A DNA stretch of 64,000 bases, from positions 5,198 to 69,197 of the forward strand of contig DATLUA010000054.1 in the NCBI GenBank assembly GCA_035533295.1, read 5' to 3'. The notes under the pieces were generated by a model, which saw only the letters and a program-made list of their open reading frames with translations, ran no database searches and was not told the origin of the DNA. The translations under genes and the position numbers were made by a program. Every line of letters begins with the position of its first letter. Positions within the stretch are counted from its first letter, which is position 1. Of the stretch, positions 25,642 to 34,875 are shown piece by piece. Origin of the DNA: JAGWJU01 sp035533295. Its GTDB lineage: Bacteria; Elusimicrobiota; Elusimicrobia; UBA1565; UBA9628.

Positions 25642-26141
25642 AAACGCTTATCCGCAGCGCGCCGGTCCTCGCTCTCGTTTTGGCCGCGGCCGCGGCAGCC
25701 TCCGCGCAGGAGCCCAAGGTGAACTTCGCCCGGGACATCCAGCCCATTTTCCAGCAGTCCTGCATCAAGTGTCATGGCTTGGACCCGCACAAGCCGCACC
25801 ACCATCCGGATGCCCGGCTTCGCTTGGATGACCGCGCCGGTGCGATGAAGGGCGGACGCTCAGGCAAGGTCATCATTCCCGGTGACGCCATGGGCAGCCT
25901 GCTTTTCAAGCTCTTGAACGGTCCGGTGCCGCGCCCGGCCAAGGCCGCGGGCCTAAAGAGCGGCAAGGACATTTCCCCCATGCCCAAGGCCAAGCGCGGC
26001 GAGAAGTGGAAGCCCCTGCCGCAAAAAGAAATCGCGCTCATCAAGGCTTGGATTAACGAAGGCGCTCCCTGGCCCGAGCCCGCGCCGAAGAAGAAAGAAC
26101 CGGCGAAAAAAACGGCCAAGTCCGGCAAGCGGACGGGATAA
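25638..26141 (+). CDS. exported cytochrome c-like protein (PSC1-type)
   Basis: A 167-residue protein with a signal peptide (MKTLIRSAPVLALVLAAAAAASA) and one haem motif CIKCHG preceded by VNFARDIQPIFQQS, the typical start of planctomycete-type cytochrome C domains. The later LIKAWINEGAPWP motif closes the domain. The C-terminal tail is Lys/Pro-rich. The start overlaps the stop of the upstream cytochrome (ATGA), which suggests a periplasmic electron-transfer pair. Confidence 0.85.
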   Translation: MKTLIRSAPVLALVLAAAAAASAQEPKVNFARDIQPIFQQSCIKCHGLDPHKPHHHPDARLRLDDRAGAMKGGRSGKVIIPGDAMGSLLFKLLNGPVPRPAKAAGLKSGKDISPMPKAKRGEKWKPLPQKEIALIKAWINEGAPWPEPAPKKKEPAKKTAKSGKRTG

Positions 26142-26354
26142 TCCTCCCGCCCGCTTAGGCGAAGAGCCTAGGCGCTCCTAGGTCCACTGTCTCCTCAGCA
26201 CGGACTAATCGGTTCTGTCACAACGCCGCTCGGCGCCCTATCATTCGTTTCATGGAGGAAATCCGCGTCAAGGGGCAATTAGACAATTCTTGCCTATGCG
26301 CCGAAAATCGTGAATATTGTAAAATGCCTGCGAATACGGCAGAAAGGATCGAGC
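26142..26354. other. intergenic region ahead of glycosyltransferase
   Basis: 213 bases with no gene. A small inverted repeat (TTAGGC...GCCTAG, loop GAAGA) lies just after the cytochrome stop but has no T-run. A TAAAAT at 26320-26325 could be a -10 for the next gene, giving a leader of about 23 bases, but no matching -35 was found. Confidence 0.4.
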
Positions 26355-27206
26355 ATGCGCGCGCCCTATATCTCCGTCGTGATTCCATGCCACAATAGCG
26401 GGGATTCCGTAGCCGACGCCGTCGACAGCGTTTTGAAGCAGGATTTCCCGGAAGCGGAGAGGGAAATTATTGTTGTTAACGGCGGTTCGACCGATCGGAC
26501 CTCGGAAATTCTTCGCCACTATAAGGACAAGATACGAGTCATTGACTTGCCCGATTTGGGCCAAGGAGAATCTTATCGCCATGCCGTCCGCGCCGCTCGC
26601 GGTGAAATCATAGCGGCCCTTGACGGGGACGACGTTTGGCTTCCGCGCAAGCTTGAACTCGTGGCCGGCGCATTCGGGACGGTGAAGGAGACCGTCGTCT
26701 TCGCCCATCCCGGCCTGTCGGCCGATGCCGACCTTAGAGTGCGCGACGCAGAGGCGGCTGGGGCGCAGCCATCTGGCGAATTTCTAGAGACTGCCGAAAT
26801 CCTCTCCTTGGCCCTGGAGCTAAAAAATGACGACCCCATGAAAAGACTTTCGCCGTTTTTTAAAGGCGGCGGTTCATGGTTCGCCGCCAAAAAATCGGTC
26901 GCGCGGTTGGACGGGGCCTTGAATCTTCCGCGATTTTGCGCCGACACATTATACAAGTGGATTGCGCTAAGCTACGGGGGACAAGCCGTCTTTTGGCCGG
27001 CTCCCCTCTATCTGCATCGTTGTCACGGGTCAAATTCCACGAACAGGGTGAGCGCCGAGCAATGGGAAAGCGCCGGCGTGGAAATAGCACATATTATCTC
27101 TCCCTTTGTCGAGCCTCATAAAACCCCCGCTTTGCACAGGGTGATGAGAATTAACATGTTGCATTTGGTCGCGAGAGAAATTCTTTCCTCAGCGAGGGGC
27201 CGCTGA
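26355..27206 (+). CDS. family 2 glycosyltransferase
   Basis: A 283-residue GT2 enzyme: N-terminal ISVVIPCHNSGDSVADAVDSVL, then EIIVVNGGSTDRTSEIL and the metal-binding region ALDGDDVWLPRKLE, which set up a GT-A fold binding a nucleotide-sugar. It is cytosolic, with no membrane segments, and would add one sugar to a surface glycan. ATG 26355 has an AAAGGA Shine-Dalgarno about 8 bases upstream, unlike most other leading genes here. Base composition is visibly less GC-rich than its neighbours, which suggests acquisition. Confidence 0.85.
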   Translation: MRAPYISVVIPCHNSGDSVADAVDSVLKQDFPEAEREIIVVNGGSTDRTSEILRHYKDKIRVIDLPDLGQGESYRHAVRAARGEIIAALDGDDVWLPRKLELVAGAFGTVKETVVFAHPGLSADADLRVRDAEAAGAQPSGEFLETAEILSLALELKNDDPMKRLSPFFKGGGSWFAAKKSVARLDGALNLPRFCADTLYKWIALSYGGQAVFWPAPLYLHRCHGSNSTNRVSAEQWESAGVEIAHIISPFVEPHKTPALHRVMRINMLHLVAREILSSARGR

Positions 27207-27218
27207 GGAAAGCCCGGC

Positions 27219-29447
27219 TTACGCCATGCCTCTAATTCGCCGCAGAAAAATCTCCAGGGCGAAGAGAGTGCCCGTCAAGGCCAGAAACCACGGGCCCGCG
27301 AAAGGATGCAGGCGCCGGCTGGTCTCGGCGATAAGCTCGGGCGGCGGCAGTTTCGCGAGGAGCTTTGCCGCGTCGGCGTCCTTTAAGTTTTCGTAGTTGC
27401 CGCCGCCGCCCTTGGCGGCTTCCTTGAGCCAAGCCCGATCCAGGGGCGGCGCCGCGGCGCCGGGGCTCCAAAAAAACTTCAGGCGGTCGGTTCCCCACGC
27501 TTTTCCGCGGAAAAAGGCCGAGGCGCGCAGGCTTTGCGCTCCGGCCGGAATCCCGGTCAGGCGCACGCGGTAGAGCCCCGGTCCCGCGGCCCGAGGCGTC
27601 AATATCTGGCGGCGCTTATTAGGCTTAGTCCAGGTGATGGAAACAGACGTGTCCGCGTCCGGCGCGGGCCTAAACTGCGCATCGAAAACCCGCAGGGTCA
27701 CTTCCAGCGGCTCTTCGTCCGGCAAAGGCCGCGACAGAGGGACGAATTGCACCTTGGACAAGTCCAGGCTCCCGCTCAAGTATTCGACCGCGCGCGACCA
27801 GAAGCGCTGGTAGAAATCCGCGGTGGCCAAATTGCGCGCGCCGCCCAGTCGCCAGCGCCACGTGGAATCGGTCGTGATCATCATGACCTTGCCGCGGCCG
27901 TAGGGCCGCACCGCGACGACGGGCAGAGGCTGGCCGTCGTCGGTCTTCTCCTTGGGGTCGACGGCCAAGACCATGGTCCCCGGGTTGGCGGAGTCCAGGC
28001 GCGCGTAGCCGTCCAAGTCCGGCAGGGCGCCCCAGGCCGCGCGCGACTGGGCGGCTCCCCCGTAGAGGTCAATCATGGGGTGCGAATAATCCACGGGCTC
28101 GGCGTGGAAGAGCCCCGGCACGAAGTCCGGTTCAGCGGCGGAGAGCTTGGCGGGCAGCAAGTCCTCCAGCGGCGTTCCCCGGTAGCCGCCCACGTTGAAG
28201 GCGTTCTCGCCTCCGATGATGAGCAGCGCCCCGCCCTTGGCCACGTAGTTCCGAATCGAGGCAAGGTAGGCGGGCGGCAGGTAGAAGCGCGCCGGCGAGA
28301 AATTCTCCAAGATGAAGAGATCGAACTGCGAGATATCGCGCATGAAGATTTCGTTTTCCGGGAAAGGGATGAGCGAGAGCTCGTTGTCCGGGATGGGGAC
28401 CATGTTGCCCGGGTTGCGCAGGATGACGAAGGAGACCACCTCGCGGTTGGGATCGGACTTCAGGAACTCGCGCAGGAAAACATACTCGGGGCTGGGCCGT
28501 CCGGCCAGGAACATGATGCGATATTTCTGGCGGATGACCTGGACCTGGATGCGCTTGGTGGACGCCAGGCCCGTTGCCGCGTTCGCGCCCTGCGTTTTCG
28601 CCTCGATGACGAAATTCTCGCCGCCCAGGCTCTGCGCCGCCGCGGTCAGACTCGAGGTGAACAGCGCGAAGGCGGAGTTCGGCGTGAAGGTCGCCTGGGC
28701 CACGGGAACGCTCTTGGCGCCGCCCGCTTCCTCATATAGGAAGACCGTCACGCGCCGCCCGGAGAGCCCCCAGGCCTTGAGCGAAAAAGAGATGGAGAAG
28801 CGCTGGTGCAGGAAGGCGAAGTCCGGTGGGCGCACGTCCATCAAGGACAACCCGGCGCCGCGCGGTTTTCGGCCCGCGGCCAGCACGTCCACGGGCGCGC
28901 CCAGGGCGGACAAGACGTCCTTGGGCGGCGGCTCGTCCGTCACGCCGTCCGATAAAAGCCACACGCGCTTGGCCGGTTCGCTCTGGGCGGAAATCATTTC
29001 CTGCGCCTGCGGGAGAGCGTTTTCCGGCTCGAAGGCTGCGTCGCCAGCGCTTAAGGAGCCCGTCTCATTCCAGTCCACGTTCTGCGCGCCGTCGGACAGG
29101 GCCAAGACCCGCGGACTCGCGGCGGCCTCGATGCGCCCGCGGTTGGACGCGAGCCAGTCCAGCGCCTCTTTAAGCCGGGAAGCTTTACCTCGTCCCGAAG
29201 AAGCCGCCATCGAATGCCCGACGTCAACGAGAATCAATAGCCCGGGTTTTTTAAGCACGCCCCGGCGCAAATCCACGGCGGGGTTGAGCAGGGCCAAAAT
29301 CACGGCCGCCGCAGCCAAAAGGCGCAGGGCCAAAAGCCCTTTACCCGCGCGGGTGCGGCTGGCGTGCCACAGAGACGCCGCGGCCAGCGCCACGGCCGCG
29401 CCCCAGGCCCAGCCGCCAGCGGAAAATTCCATCCGCGGGAGAATCAT
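27219..29447 (-). CDS. membrane VWA/glutamine-amidotransferase-like protein
   Basis: A 742-residue protein with N- and C-terminal membrane helices. After two leading helices comes a VWA-like domain whose MIDAS reads DVGHS instead of DxSxS. A central class I glutamine-amidotransferase-like domain follows (IMFLAGRPSPEYVFLREFLKSD..., ALLIIGGENAFNVGGYRGTPLEDLLP), of the type found in large Bat-operon proteins. The start ATG overlaps the stop of the BatA/DUF4159 gene (ATGA). It is the last gene of the MoxR operon. Confidence 0.75.
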   Translation of the reverse strand: MILPRMEFSAGGWAWGAAVALAAASLWHASRTRAGKGLLALRLLAAAAVILALLNPAVDLRRGVLKKPGLLILVDVGHSMAASSGRGKASRLKEALDWLASNRGRIEAAASPRVLALSDGAQNVDWNETGSLSAGDAAFEPENALPQAQEMISAQSEPAKRVWLLSDGVTDEPPPKDVLSALGAPVDVLAAGRKPRGAGLSLMDVRPPDFAFLHQRFSISFSLKAWGLSGRRVTVFLYEEAGGAKSVPVAQATFTPNSAFALFTSSLTAAAQSLGGENFVIEAKTQGANAATGLASTKRIQVQVIRQKYRIMFLAGRPSPEYVFLREFLKSDPNREVVSFVILRNPGNMVPIPDNELSLIPFPENEIFMRDISQFDLFILENFSPARFYLPPAYLASIRNYVAKGGALLIIGGENAFNVGGYRGTPLEDLLPAKLSAAEPDFVPGLFHAEPVDYSHPMIDLYGGAAQSRAAWGALPDLDGYARLDSANPGTMVLAVDPKEKTDDGQPLPVVAVRPYGRGKVMMITTDSTWRWRLGGARNLATADFYQRFWSRAVEYLSGSLDLSKVQFVPLSRPLPDEEPLEVTLRVFDAQFRPAPDADTSVSITWTKPNKRRQILTPRAAGPGLYRVRLTGIPAGAQSLRASAFFRGKAWGTDRLKFFWSPGAAAPPLDRAWLKEAAKGGGGNYENLKDADAAKLLAKLPPPELIAETSRRLHPFAGPWFLALTGTLFALEIFLRRIRGMA

Positions 29448-32197
29448 GGGATGCCGTCCTCGCGCATCTTCATCAAAATGTAGGGCTGGTGCACGGCATC
29501 GTCCTTATAAGTGCCGGTCAAGGAGAACATGACCAAGTTCAAGGTAAGTCGCTTGGCCATCTCGCGCTGGATCTCGCCCCCGGGCAGGCAGGGATAAAGC
29601 GGCTTGCCCAGCGGATCGAGCGCCCAAGCGCCCAGGATGTCGTTGCGCGAGTAGATGACGGCCGTGCGGCCGCCCCAGACGATTTTCTCAAGAGTGCCGC
29701 GGGTCATGACCCGCCCGGCCGGGCCGCGCAGAAGAAAAAAGCTTTTGTAGATGACGTCATCGGGCGCGACGTCTTGGAAGGACGCGCCCGGCAGGACTTG
29801 CGGCAGGGTCTTGCGCGCCCAGTCGTCGAAGGAGCTGGTCCGCGCGCCGGAGACGTCCTCCAGCCACAAAAGCCCTCCGCCGTCGAAGTAGTCGCGCAGG
29901 TTCTTGCGTTCCGGCTCGGTCAAGGGCGGCGGCGCATCGCCGCCGGCGAGCACGATGAGCGGCGAGGAGAAAAGCGCGGGGTCGTCCAAGCCGATGACGC
30001 GTCGCTCGGGCTCGACCAAAATGCTGGTCAGCCGCGAGACATAGGCCAGGATTTGCGGGGGCACCTCGGGATAAGGGTCCCACGTGCCGCCGAGCTTAAT
30101 TTGCGTCCAGACAAAACGGTCGCCCTGCTGGGCGGGCGCGGGCCGGGCCAGGACAAAGAGCAGCAGAGCCGCCGTCAGGACGCGGGGACCTAGAGCCATG
30201 AGCATCTCGGCGGCCATGAGAAGGACGGTCGCGATCAAAATCCAGTCGCGCGCGCTGCGGCCATGGAGGAGCAAGGTGAAATACGAGGCGTTCTCGCGCG
30301 CGGGCACGGCCTTCCACGGCGGAGACGGGAGCTGGGATAAGTCGCTCTCGCCGCCGGAACGATCCAGATTGACGGCGTAAACCCAGCTTTGCCCCGCCGT
30401 CTTGTCCGAGACGGTGTAGAGCCCCGGCGTATCGGTGTCAGTGAAATCAAACGCGCGGTTCTTGAGCCAAACGGTCGCCGATCGGCCATCGGGCGACAAG
30501 ACGCGCACTGATGCGGGCGCGGCCTCGGTCTCGGACCAGCGGCGCGCGATGGGTTGCCCCACGACTAGCGACAAATTTTCTTCGCTGGGCGCGGGCGGCG
30601 CCACTTCGCCCAGCGCCGTCTGGGCCCAGGCCGCGAACACGGGCCTGATGACCAGGTTGCTCCGAGCGGCGTTCAGGCTCCCGGCCCAGACTTCGGTGCG
30701 GCCCTTGCCGAAACTTCCAGCGACCAAAAGCGGATAACCTGAGGCCGACTGCAGCACGATTCGCGCGTCGGGCTTGGGCTGAAGCAGACTGTAGCTTCCC
30801 AGCGAGACTTGGCCCAGATCAAAGCCGTCCCACGCGCCCTTGGGCGAGCCGGGCCCCGGCTTGATGCCGCCTTGTTCCGCCGGCACGGCCGGGCCCACGC
30901 CCGAAGAGAGCCAGGGCAAGAGCCGCGCCAAGGGCTCCGGATCGGCGGCCGCGCCGGAGACAACCAGCAGCCCGCCGCCTCCGGCGACGTAGTCCTTCAA
31001 ACGCGCCGCTTCCTGCGCGCTCAATCCGCGCGCGTCGGCCAGCACCACGGCGGCGTAGCGCGACAAGCCGGCCTCGGAAATCCGGTCCAAGCCCAGGAAA
31101 TCCGCGTCGAAGGGCAGAAGGCTTCCCTGCGGGCCGCCTAAGAGCGGGCGTAGGAAATAGCCGGGCTCGGGCACGGCGAAAAAATCTCCCGTGCCGTAGA
31201 GGCAGAGTACGCGCGGCCGCGCGGGACGGCGAAAGGAATAGAAATATTCGTCGTCCGCCTCCAAGGCGTCGGGACGCAGGGCGAGTTTTCCCCACCACGC
31301 GGCGGACTCATTCGCGGGCGCGGCGGGCAAAATCTCCCGCGCTTGGCGAATCGCGCCGCCGCCGCGCAAGGCGGCGTCCGGCAGCCGCTGGGAATCAAGA
31401 TAAACTTCGACCGCGTCGCGATTTTCCGTTTTGAAGCCCGAGGCAAAAATGCGCAGGGATGGCCCTGCGCCGGCTAGGCCCGGCTCGGGTGATGCGGAGT
31501 CGATGGCCAAGTTTTGCGCCGCCGGCCAAGAAAGTCCCAGCCACAAGATGGTGGGCTCAAGTTGCGGCGGAGCGCCTTTAAAGCCGCTGCGGGTGTTGTC
31601 GCTCAAGATAAGCGTCGCGCGTCGGCGTCCGCCGCTGTCTTTGTCTAGAAAATCCTGCGCGGCCGAGAGCGCGGCGGCGTCATCGGTCGTGCCGTAGCCG
31701 GGCTTGGCCGCGGCGATGAGCGCGGCGGCCTTGGCCGGGCTCATCCAGGCGGGCCGGCCGCCGGGGAATTCCGGCTTGGCCGCGAAAAATTCCACGGCTG
31801 CGCGGTCGGAGCCGGAAAGCCGCGCCAAAATATTTTGGGCCAGGACCTGGGCCTGTTCGAAACGGGTTTTTCCCCCTTGGCGGCAGCGCATGGAGTAGGA
31901 GCGGTCGAGCAAAAACAAAACGTCCGTGCCGCGCGAGCCGGCGCCAGCGCCGCCGGAAGATTCCAGAATGGGCTTGGCGCAGGCGAGAATCAGGAGCAAA
32001 AGCACCAGGCAGCGCAGCAAGACCAATATCCACTGCCGCAGGCGCGAAAGGGGCTTGGTGCGCGAGTAGGCGCGGCGCAGGAGCAGCGTGTTGCTAAACG
32101 GCAGGCGTTTGGCCCGCCGACGGAAGATGAGATGAAAGGCCAGCGGCACGGCCGAGAGGGGCAGAACCCACAGGAGGGCCGGCGCGCCGAAAATCAA
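29444..32197 (-). CDS. BatA-like VWA protein fused to DUF4159
   Basis: A 917-residue fusion. The N-terminus is the BatA domain (two helices flanking HLIFRRRAKRLPFSNTLLLRRA), then a VWA domain with intact MIDAS (FLLDRSYSM), a middle glutamine-amidotransferase-like part, a membrane helix, a second signal-like helix, and a C-terminal DUF4159 domain (FVWTQIKLGGTWDPYPEVPPQI...). The start is TTG 32197 with a strong AGGGAGG Shine-Dalgarno. Metal-dependent adhesion in the periplasm is expected. The fusion joins modules that are often separate genes. Confidence 0.78.
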   Translation of the reverse strand: MIFGAPALLWVLPLSAVPLAFHLIFRRRAKRLPFSNTLLLRRAYSRTKPLSRLRQWILVLLRCLVLLLLILACAKPILESSGGAGAGSRGTDVLFLLDRSYSMRCRQGGKTRFEQAQVLAQNILARLSGSDRAAVEFFAAKPEFPGGRPAWMSPAKAAALIAAAKPGYGTTDDAAALSAAQDFLDKDSGGRRRATLILSDNTRSGFKGAPPQLEPTILWLGLSWPAAQNLAIDSASPEPGLAGAGPSLRIFASGFKTENRDAVEVYLDSQRLPDAALRGGGAIRQAREILPAAPANESAAWWGKLALRPDALEADDEYFYSFRRPARPRVLCLYGTGDFFAVPEPGYFLRPLLGGPQGSLLPFDADFLGLDRISEAGLSRYAAVVLADARGLSAQEAARLKDYVAGGGGLLVVSGAAADPEPLARLLPWLSSGVGPAVPAEQGGIKPGPGSPKGAWDGFDLGQVSLGSYSLLQPKPDARIVLQSASGYPLLVAGSFGKGRTEVWAGSLNAARSNLVIRPVFAAWAQTALGEVAPPAPSEENLSLVVGQPIARRWSETEAAPASVRVLSPDGRSATVWLKNRAFDFTDTDTPGLYTVSDKTAGQSWVYAVNLDRSGGESDLSQLPSPPWKAVPARENASYFTLLLHGRSARDWILIATVLLMAAEMLMALGPRVLTAALLLFVLARPAPAQQGDRFVWTQIKLGGTWDPYPEVPPQILAYVSRLTSILVEPERRVIGLDDPALFSSPLIVLAGGDAPPPLTEPERKNLRDYFDGGGLLWLEDVSGARTSSFDDWARKTLPQVLPGASFQDVAPDDVIYKSFFLLRGPAGRVMTRGTLEKIVWGGRTAVIYSRNDILGAWALDPLGKPLYPCLPGGEIQREMAKRLTLNLVMFSLTGTYKDDAVHQPYILMKMREDGIP

Positions 32198-32213
32198 AGC
32201 CGAGCCTCCCTGC

Positions 32214-33092
32214 TCATCGCATCGAGACCAGGAGATGCTTCAAGGCCGCGTCCCAGGGAATGTCGGTGGGGCAGGGCGCGTAGGCCGCGCCCATCGCCGC
32301 AAAGCTGGCCTCGTAGAGCGAAAAATCCCGCGCGAACTCTTCCCGGTAGGTTTGCCGTAGCACCGAGGCCTCGCAGAAAAAGCGCTCGCCGGTCTCCAGG
32401 CTCTCGAACTCGGTCGGACCGTCGAACGGAAAATCGCGCTCGGCGGGATCAATGACCTGCAGGACCAACACGCGGTTCTTGCGCGCGCGCAGGCCCCGCA
32501 TCGCCGCGATGATCTGGTCCGGCGGGCCCAGCAAGTCCGAGATGACCACGATGAGCGAGCGCCGGCGCAGGCGCAGCGCGGTCTCGTCCAAGGCGCGGGG
32601 CAAGTCGGCTTGGCCGCGCGGCGAGATTTCGGCTAAGGCGTCATCCAAGGCGCTCAAGTGCGCCAGCGATTTTTTCGCGGGCACCTCGCGGCCCGCGCCC
32701 GCGCCGAAGGCCAGAAGCCCGGCCGCGTCGCCGCGGCTCAAGATCAGGTAGCCCAGCGCCATGGCCAGGCGGCAGGCGTAGTCCCATTTGGGCGTGCGGC
32801 CCTGCGCGGAAAATCCCATCGAGCCCGAGGCGTCCAAAAGAACGTGCCCGGAGAGCGCGCTCTCGCTCATGAATTCCTTGACGTAGAACCGGTCGGTGCG
32901 CGCGTAGACCTTCCAGTCGAGCGTGCGCGGCTCGTCGCCGGGCGCGTAGGCGCGGTGCTGGGCGAAATCGCGCGAGTAGCCCTTGAAGACGCTTCTGTGG
33001 CGGCCTTGGGCGTGGCTTTCGGAGGCGAGCCGCCCGAGCCTGAGGCTTAGGCTTTTAAGCTTGGCGAGCGCGACGGCGTCAAGAAATCTCAC
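32214..33092 (-). CDS. DUF58 domain protein
   Basis: A 292-residue DUF58 protein with a VWA-like fold: the DUF58 signature DEPRTLDWKVYARTDRFYVKEF and a MIDAS-type DASGS motif. The start is GTG 33092; the longer frame upstream is antisense noise within moxR. It overlaps the moxR end by 14 bases, so the two are coupled. DUF58 proteins are the standard partner of MoxR ATPases; the role is in assembly or activation of target complexes. Confidence 0.85.
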   Translation of the reverse strand: MRFLDAVALAKLKSLSLRLGRLASESHAQGRHRSVFKGYSRDFAQHRAYAPGDEPRTLDWKVYARTDRFYVKEFMSESALSGHVLLDASGSMGFSAQGRTPKWDYACRLAMALGYLILSRGDAAGLLAFGAGAGREVPAKKSLAHLSALDDALAEISPRGQADLPRALDETALRLRRRSLIVVISDLLGPPDQIIAAMRGLRARKNRVLVLQVIDPAERDFPFDGPTEFESLETGERFFCEASVLRQTYREEFARDFSLYEASFAAMGAAYAPCPTDIPWDAALKHLLVSMR

Positions 33093-34080
33093 CCAGCAGG
33101 CGCTCGATGATCGTGTCGGCTTGGACGGCCTCGGCCTCGGCTTGGAAGTTGAGCACCAGGCGGTGGCGCAAAACGGGCTTGGCCACGGCCCGCACGTCGT
33201 CCTCGCCAGCGGCCAGGCGTCCGGAAAGAAGAGCCCGGGATTTGGCGCCCAGGACCAGGGACTGCGCCGCGCGAGGGCCGGCGCCCCAGGAAAGCCAGGA
33301 CTTGACCTCTTTGGAGGCCGCGGCATCGGCGGGGCGCGTGGCGCGGGCGAGGCGCACGGCCAGCTCCACGGCCGAGTCCGCCACGGGCACGCGGCGCACC
33401 AAGTCCTGCAGGCTTTCCATTTCCTTCGAGTCCAAAACTTTTTTCAAGTCCACGCGCCGCTCGCCCGTGGTCTCCATGACGATGCGCTTTTCCTCATCGC
33501 GCGACGGATAATCCATCACGATTTGCAAAAAGAAGCGGTCCAGCTGCGCTTCGGGCAGAGGATAGGTGCCTTCCTGCTCGATGGGGTTCTGCGTGGCCAT
33601 GACGAAAAAAGGCAGGGGCAAGTCGCGGGTCTCTCCGGCGGTGGTGACCTGGTATTCCTGCATGGCCTGCAAGAGCGCGGCTTGGGTCTTGGGCGGCGTG
33701 CGGTTGATTTCGTCGGCCAGGACCAGGTTCGCGAACACGGGGCCGGGGATGAAGCGGAATTCGCGCTTCATGGTCTCCGGGTTTTCCTGGATGATTTCCG
33801 AGCCGGTCACGTCCGAGGGCATCAAATCGGGCGTGAACTGAATGCGGGAAAATTTAAGATCGAGGATGCGCGCGAGGCTGGAGACCAAAAGCGTCTTGGC
33901 CAGGCCGGGCACTCCCTCGATGAGGCAGTGGCCGCGGGCGAACAGGGCGATGAGCATCTGCTCGACGGCCTCGTCCTGGCCCACGATGATCTGGCGGATC
34001 TGCGCGACGATGCCCGCCTTGGCCGCAGCCAGGCGCTCGGCTTGCAAGACGTCGTTTTTCTCTTCGGCGGCTTTAGCCAT
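33079..34080 (-). CDS. MoxR-family AAA+ ATPase
   Basis: A 333-residue AAA+ chaperone: Walker A GVPGLAKT, Walker B LVLADEINR, sensor region FVMATQNPIEQEGTYPLPEAQLDRF. It opens the operon MoxR-DUF58-BatA/DUF4159-VWA and probably remodels or metal-loads the VWA proteins. The start is ATG 34080. The promoter lies in the 59-base gap shared with a divergent lipoprotein gene; no clean -10 is visible on this strand. Confidence 0.92.
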   Translation of the reverse strand: MAKAAEEKNDVLQAERLAAAKAGIVAQIRQIIVGQDEAVEQMLIALFARGHCLIEGVPGLAKTLLVSSLARILDLKFSRIQFTPDLMPSDVTGSEIIQENPETMKREFRFIPGPVFANLVLADEINRTPPKTQAALLQAMQEYQVTTAGETRDLPLPFFVMATQNPIEQEGTYPLPEAQLDRFFLQIVMDYPSRDEEKRIVMETTGERRVDLKKVLDSKEMESLQDLVRRVPVADSAVELAVRLARATRPADAAASKEVKSWLSWGAGPRAAQSLVLGAKSRALLSGRLAAGEDDVRAVAKPVLRHRLVLNFQAEAEAVQADTIIERLLGEIS

Positions 34081-34100
34081 GTCGGGTATAGACTATCACA

Positions 34101-34113
34101 TCGCGAATCGCGA
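34101..34113. promoter_or_regulatory. candidate operator between moxR and lipoprotein gene
   Basis: TCGCGAATCGCGA: two TCGCGA palindromes separated by one base, in the centre of the 59-base divergent gap. It would be well placed to control both directions. The binding protein is unknown. Confidence 0.3.
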
Positions 34114-34139
34114 AAAAAGATAGAATCTTGGCGCACCGA

Positions 34140-34868
34140 ATGAAACGCTTCCTCGTGCTCCTGGCTTCGGCGGCCGCGCTCTCGACCCTGGCCGGCTGCG
34201 GCCGAGCGCGCTTGGACTATACGCCCAACTCCCCGCTGACCAAGCGCGCGCCGCGTTTTCCGATTAAGGCCGCGCTCATGCCTTTGCGCGACTTGACGCT
34301 CTACGGCCCGCCGCCGGCGGATCAAAGCGCGGCGGATCTTACCGCCATGGGCGATGGCAATTGCCCCAAGCTGTCCCCGACGGATTTGACCCAGGATCTC
34401 GCGCGCGACATCGCGGCCAGCGGCCTGGTGCAATCTGTCGAGGTGGCGCCGGACGAGTGGCAGGCCGTCAAGGACGGCGACAAACTGCTGATTGTGGGCC
34501 AAATCGAGGACGCGAGCGACGCGGCGCCGGGCCCCGCCGCCGCGGGCCGGAAGGCAGGCAGTACCGGCGGCGATAAAGAAAGTGATCTGGCCGCCGGTAA
34601 GAAAAGCCTTAACCTGGACATCGAAATCCGCGCGCTCATGCGTTATGACGCCTCGGAGCCCTACAGCGATCAGATTTGGGAGCAGGACCTGCGCGAGCAG
34701 GTGATCACGCCCGCGCCGCTGGAAGCCTCGGCGGTCGCGGACGCCCTGCGCCGGCTCTATCTGAAAATCGACAAGAGCGTCGAGGATGCGCTCAGGGATC
34801 AGGCCAAGTTTGCGCGCTTGGCGCCCAAGACTCCGCCCATCGCGAATCCCGCGATGCCGGGGATTTAG
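34140..34868 (+). CDS. lipoprotein of unknown function
   Basis: A 242-residue lipoprotein: MKRFLVLLASAAALSTLAGC is a complete lipobox, with Cys20 as the acylated residue. The mature part resembles proteins that report a combined periplasmic 'level' (residues LTQDLARDIAASGLVQSVEV and LIVGQIEDASD) but no family is recognised. ATG 34140 is chosen; TAGAAT at 34121-34126 implies a leader of about 7 bases. The second lipoprotein, at 36993, shares a similar layout (short targets, VFKDVE/VQSVEV motif), so the two may be distant paralogues. Confidence 0.7.
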   Translation: MKRFLVLLASAAALSTLAGCGRARLDYTPNSPLTKRAPRFPIKAALMPLRDLTLYGPPPADQSAADLTAMGDGNCPKLSPTDLTQDLARDIAASGLVQSVEVAPDEWQAVKDGDKLLIVGQIEDASDAAPGPAAAGRKAGSTGGDKESDLAAGKKSLNLDIEIRALMRYDASEPYSDQIWEQDLREQVITPAPLEASAVADALRRLYLKIDKSVEDALRDQAKFARLAPKTPPIANPAMPGI

Positions 34869-34875
34869 CGCGCCT

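Noticed and set aside
32214..33326. Longer DUF58 protein starting at 33326
   Set aside because: The first 78 codons are inside moxR in another frame and are low complexity; GTG 33092 gives the normal length and a 14-base overlap.
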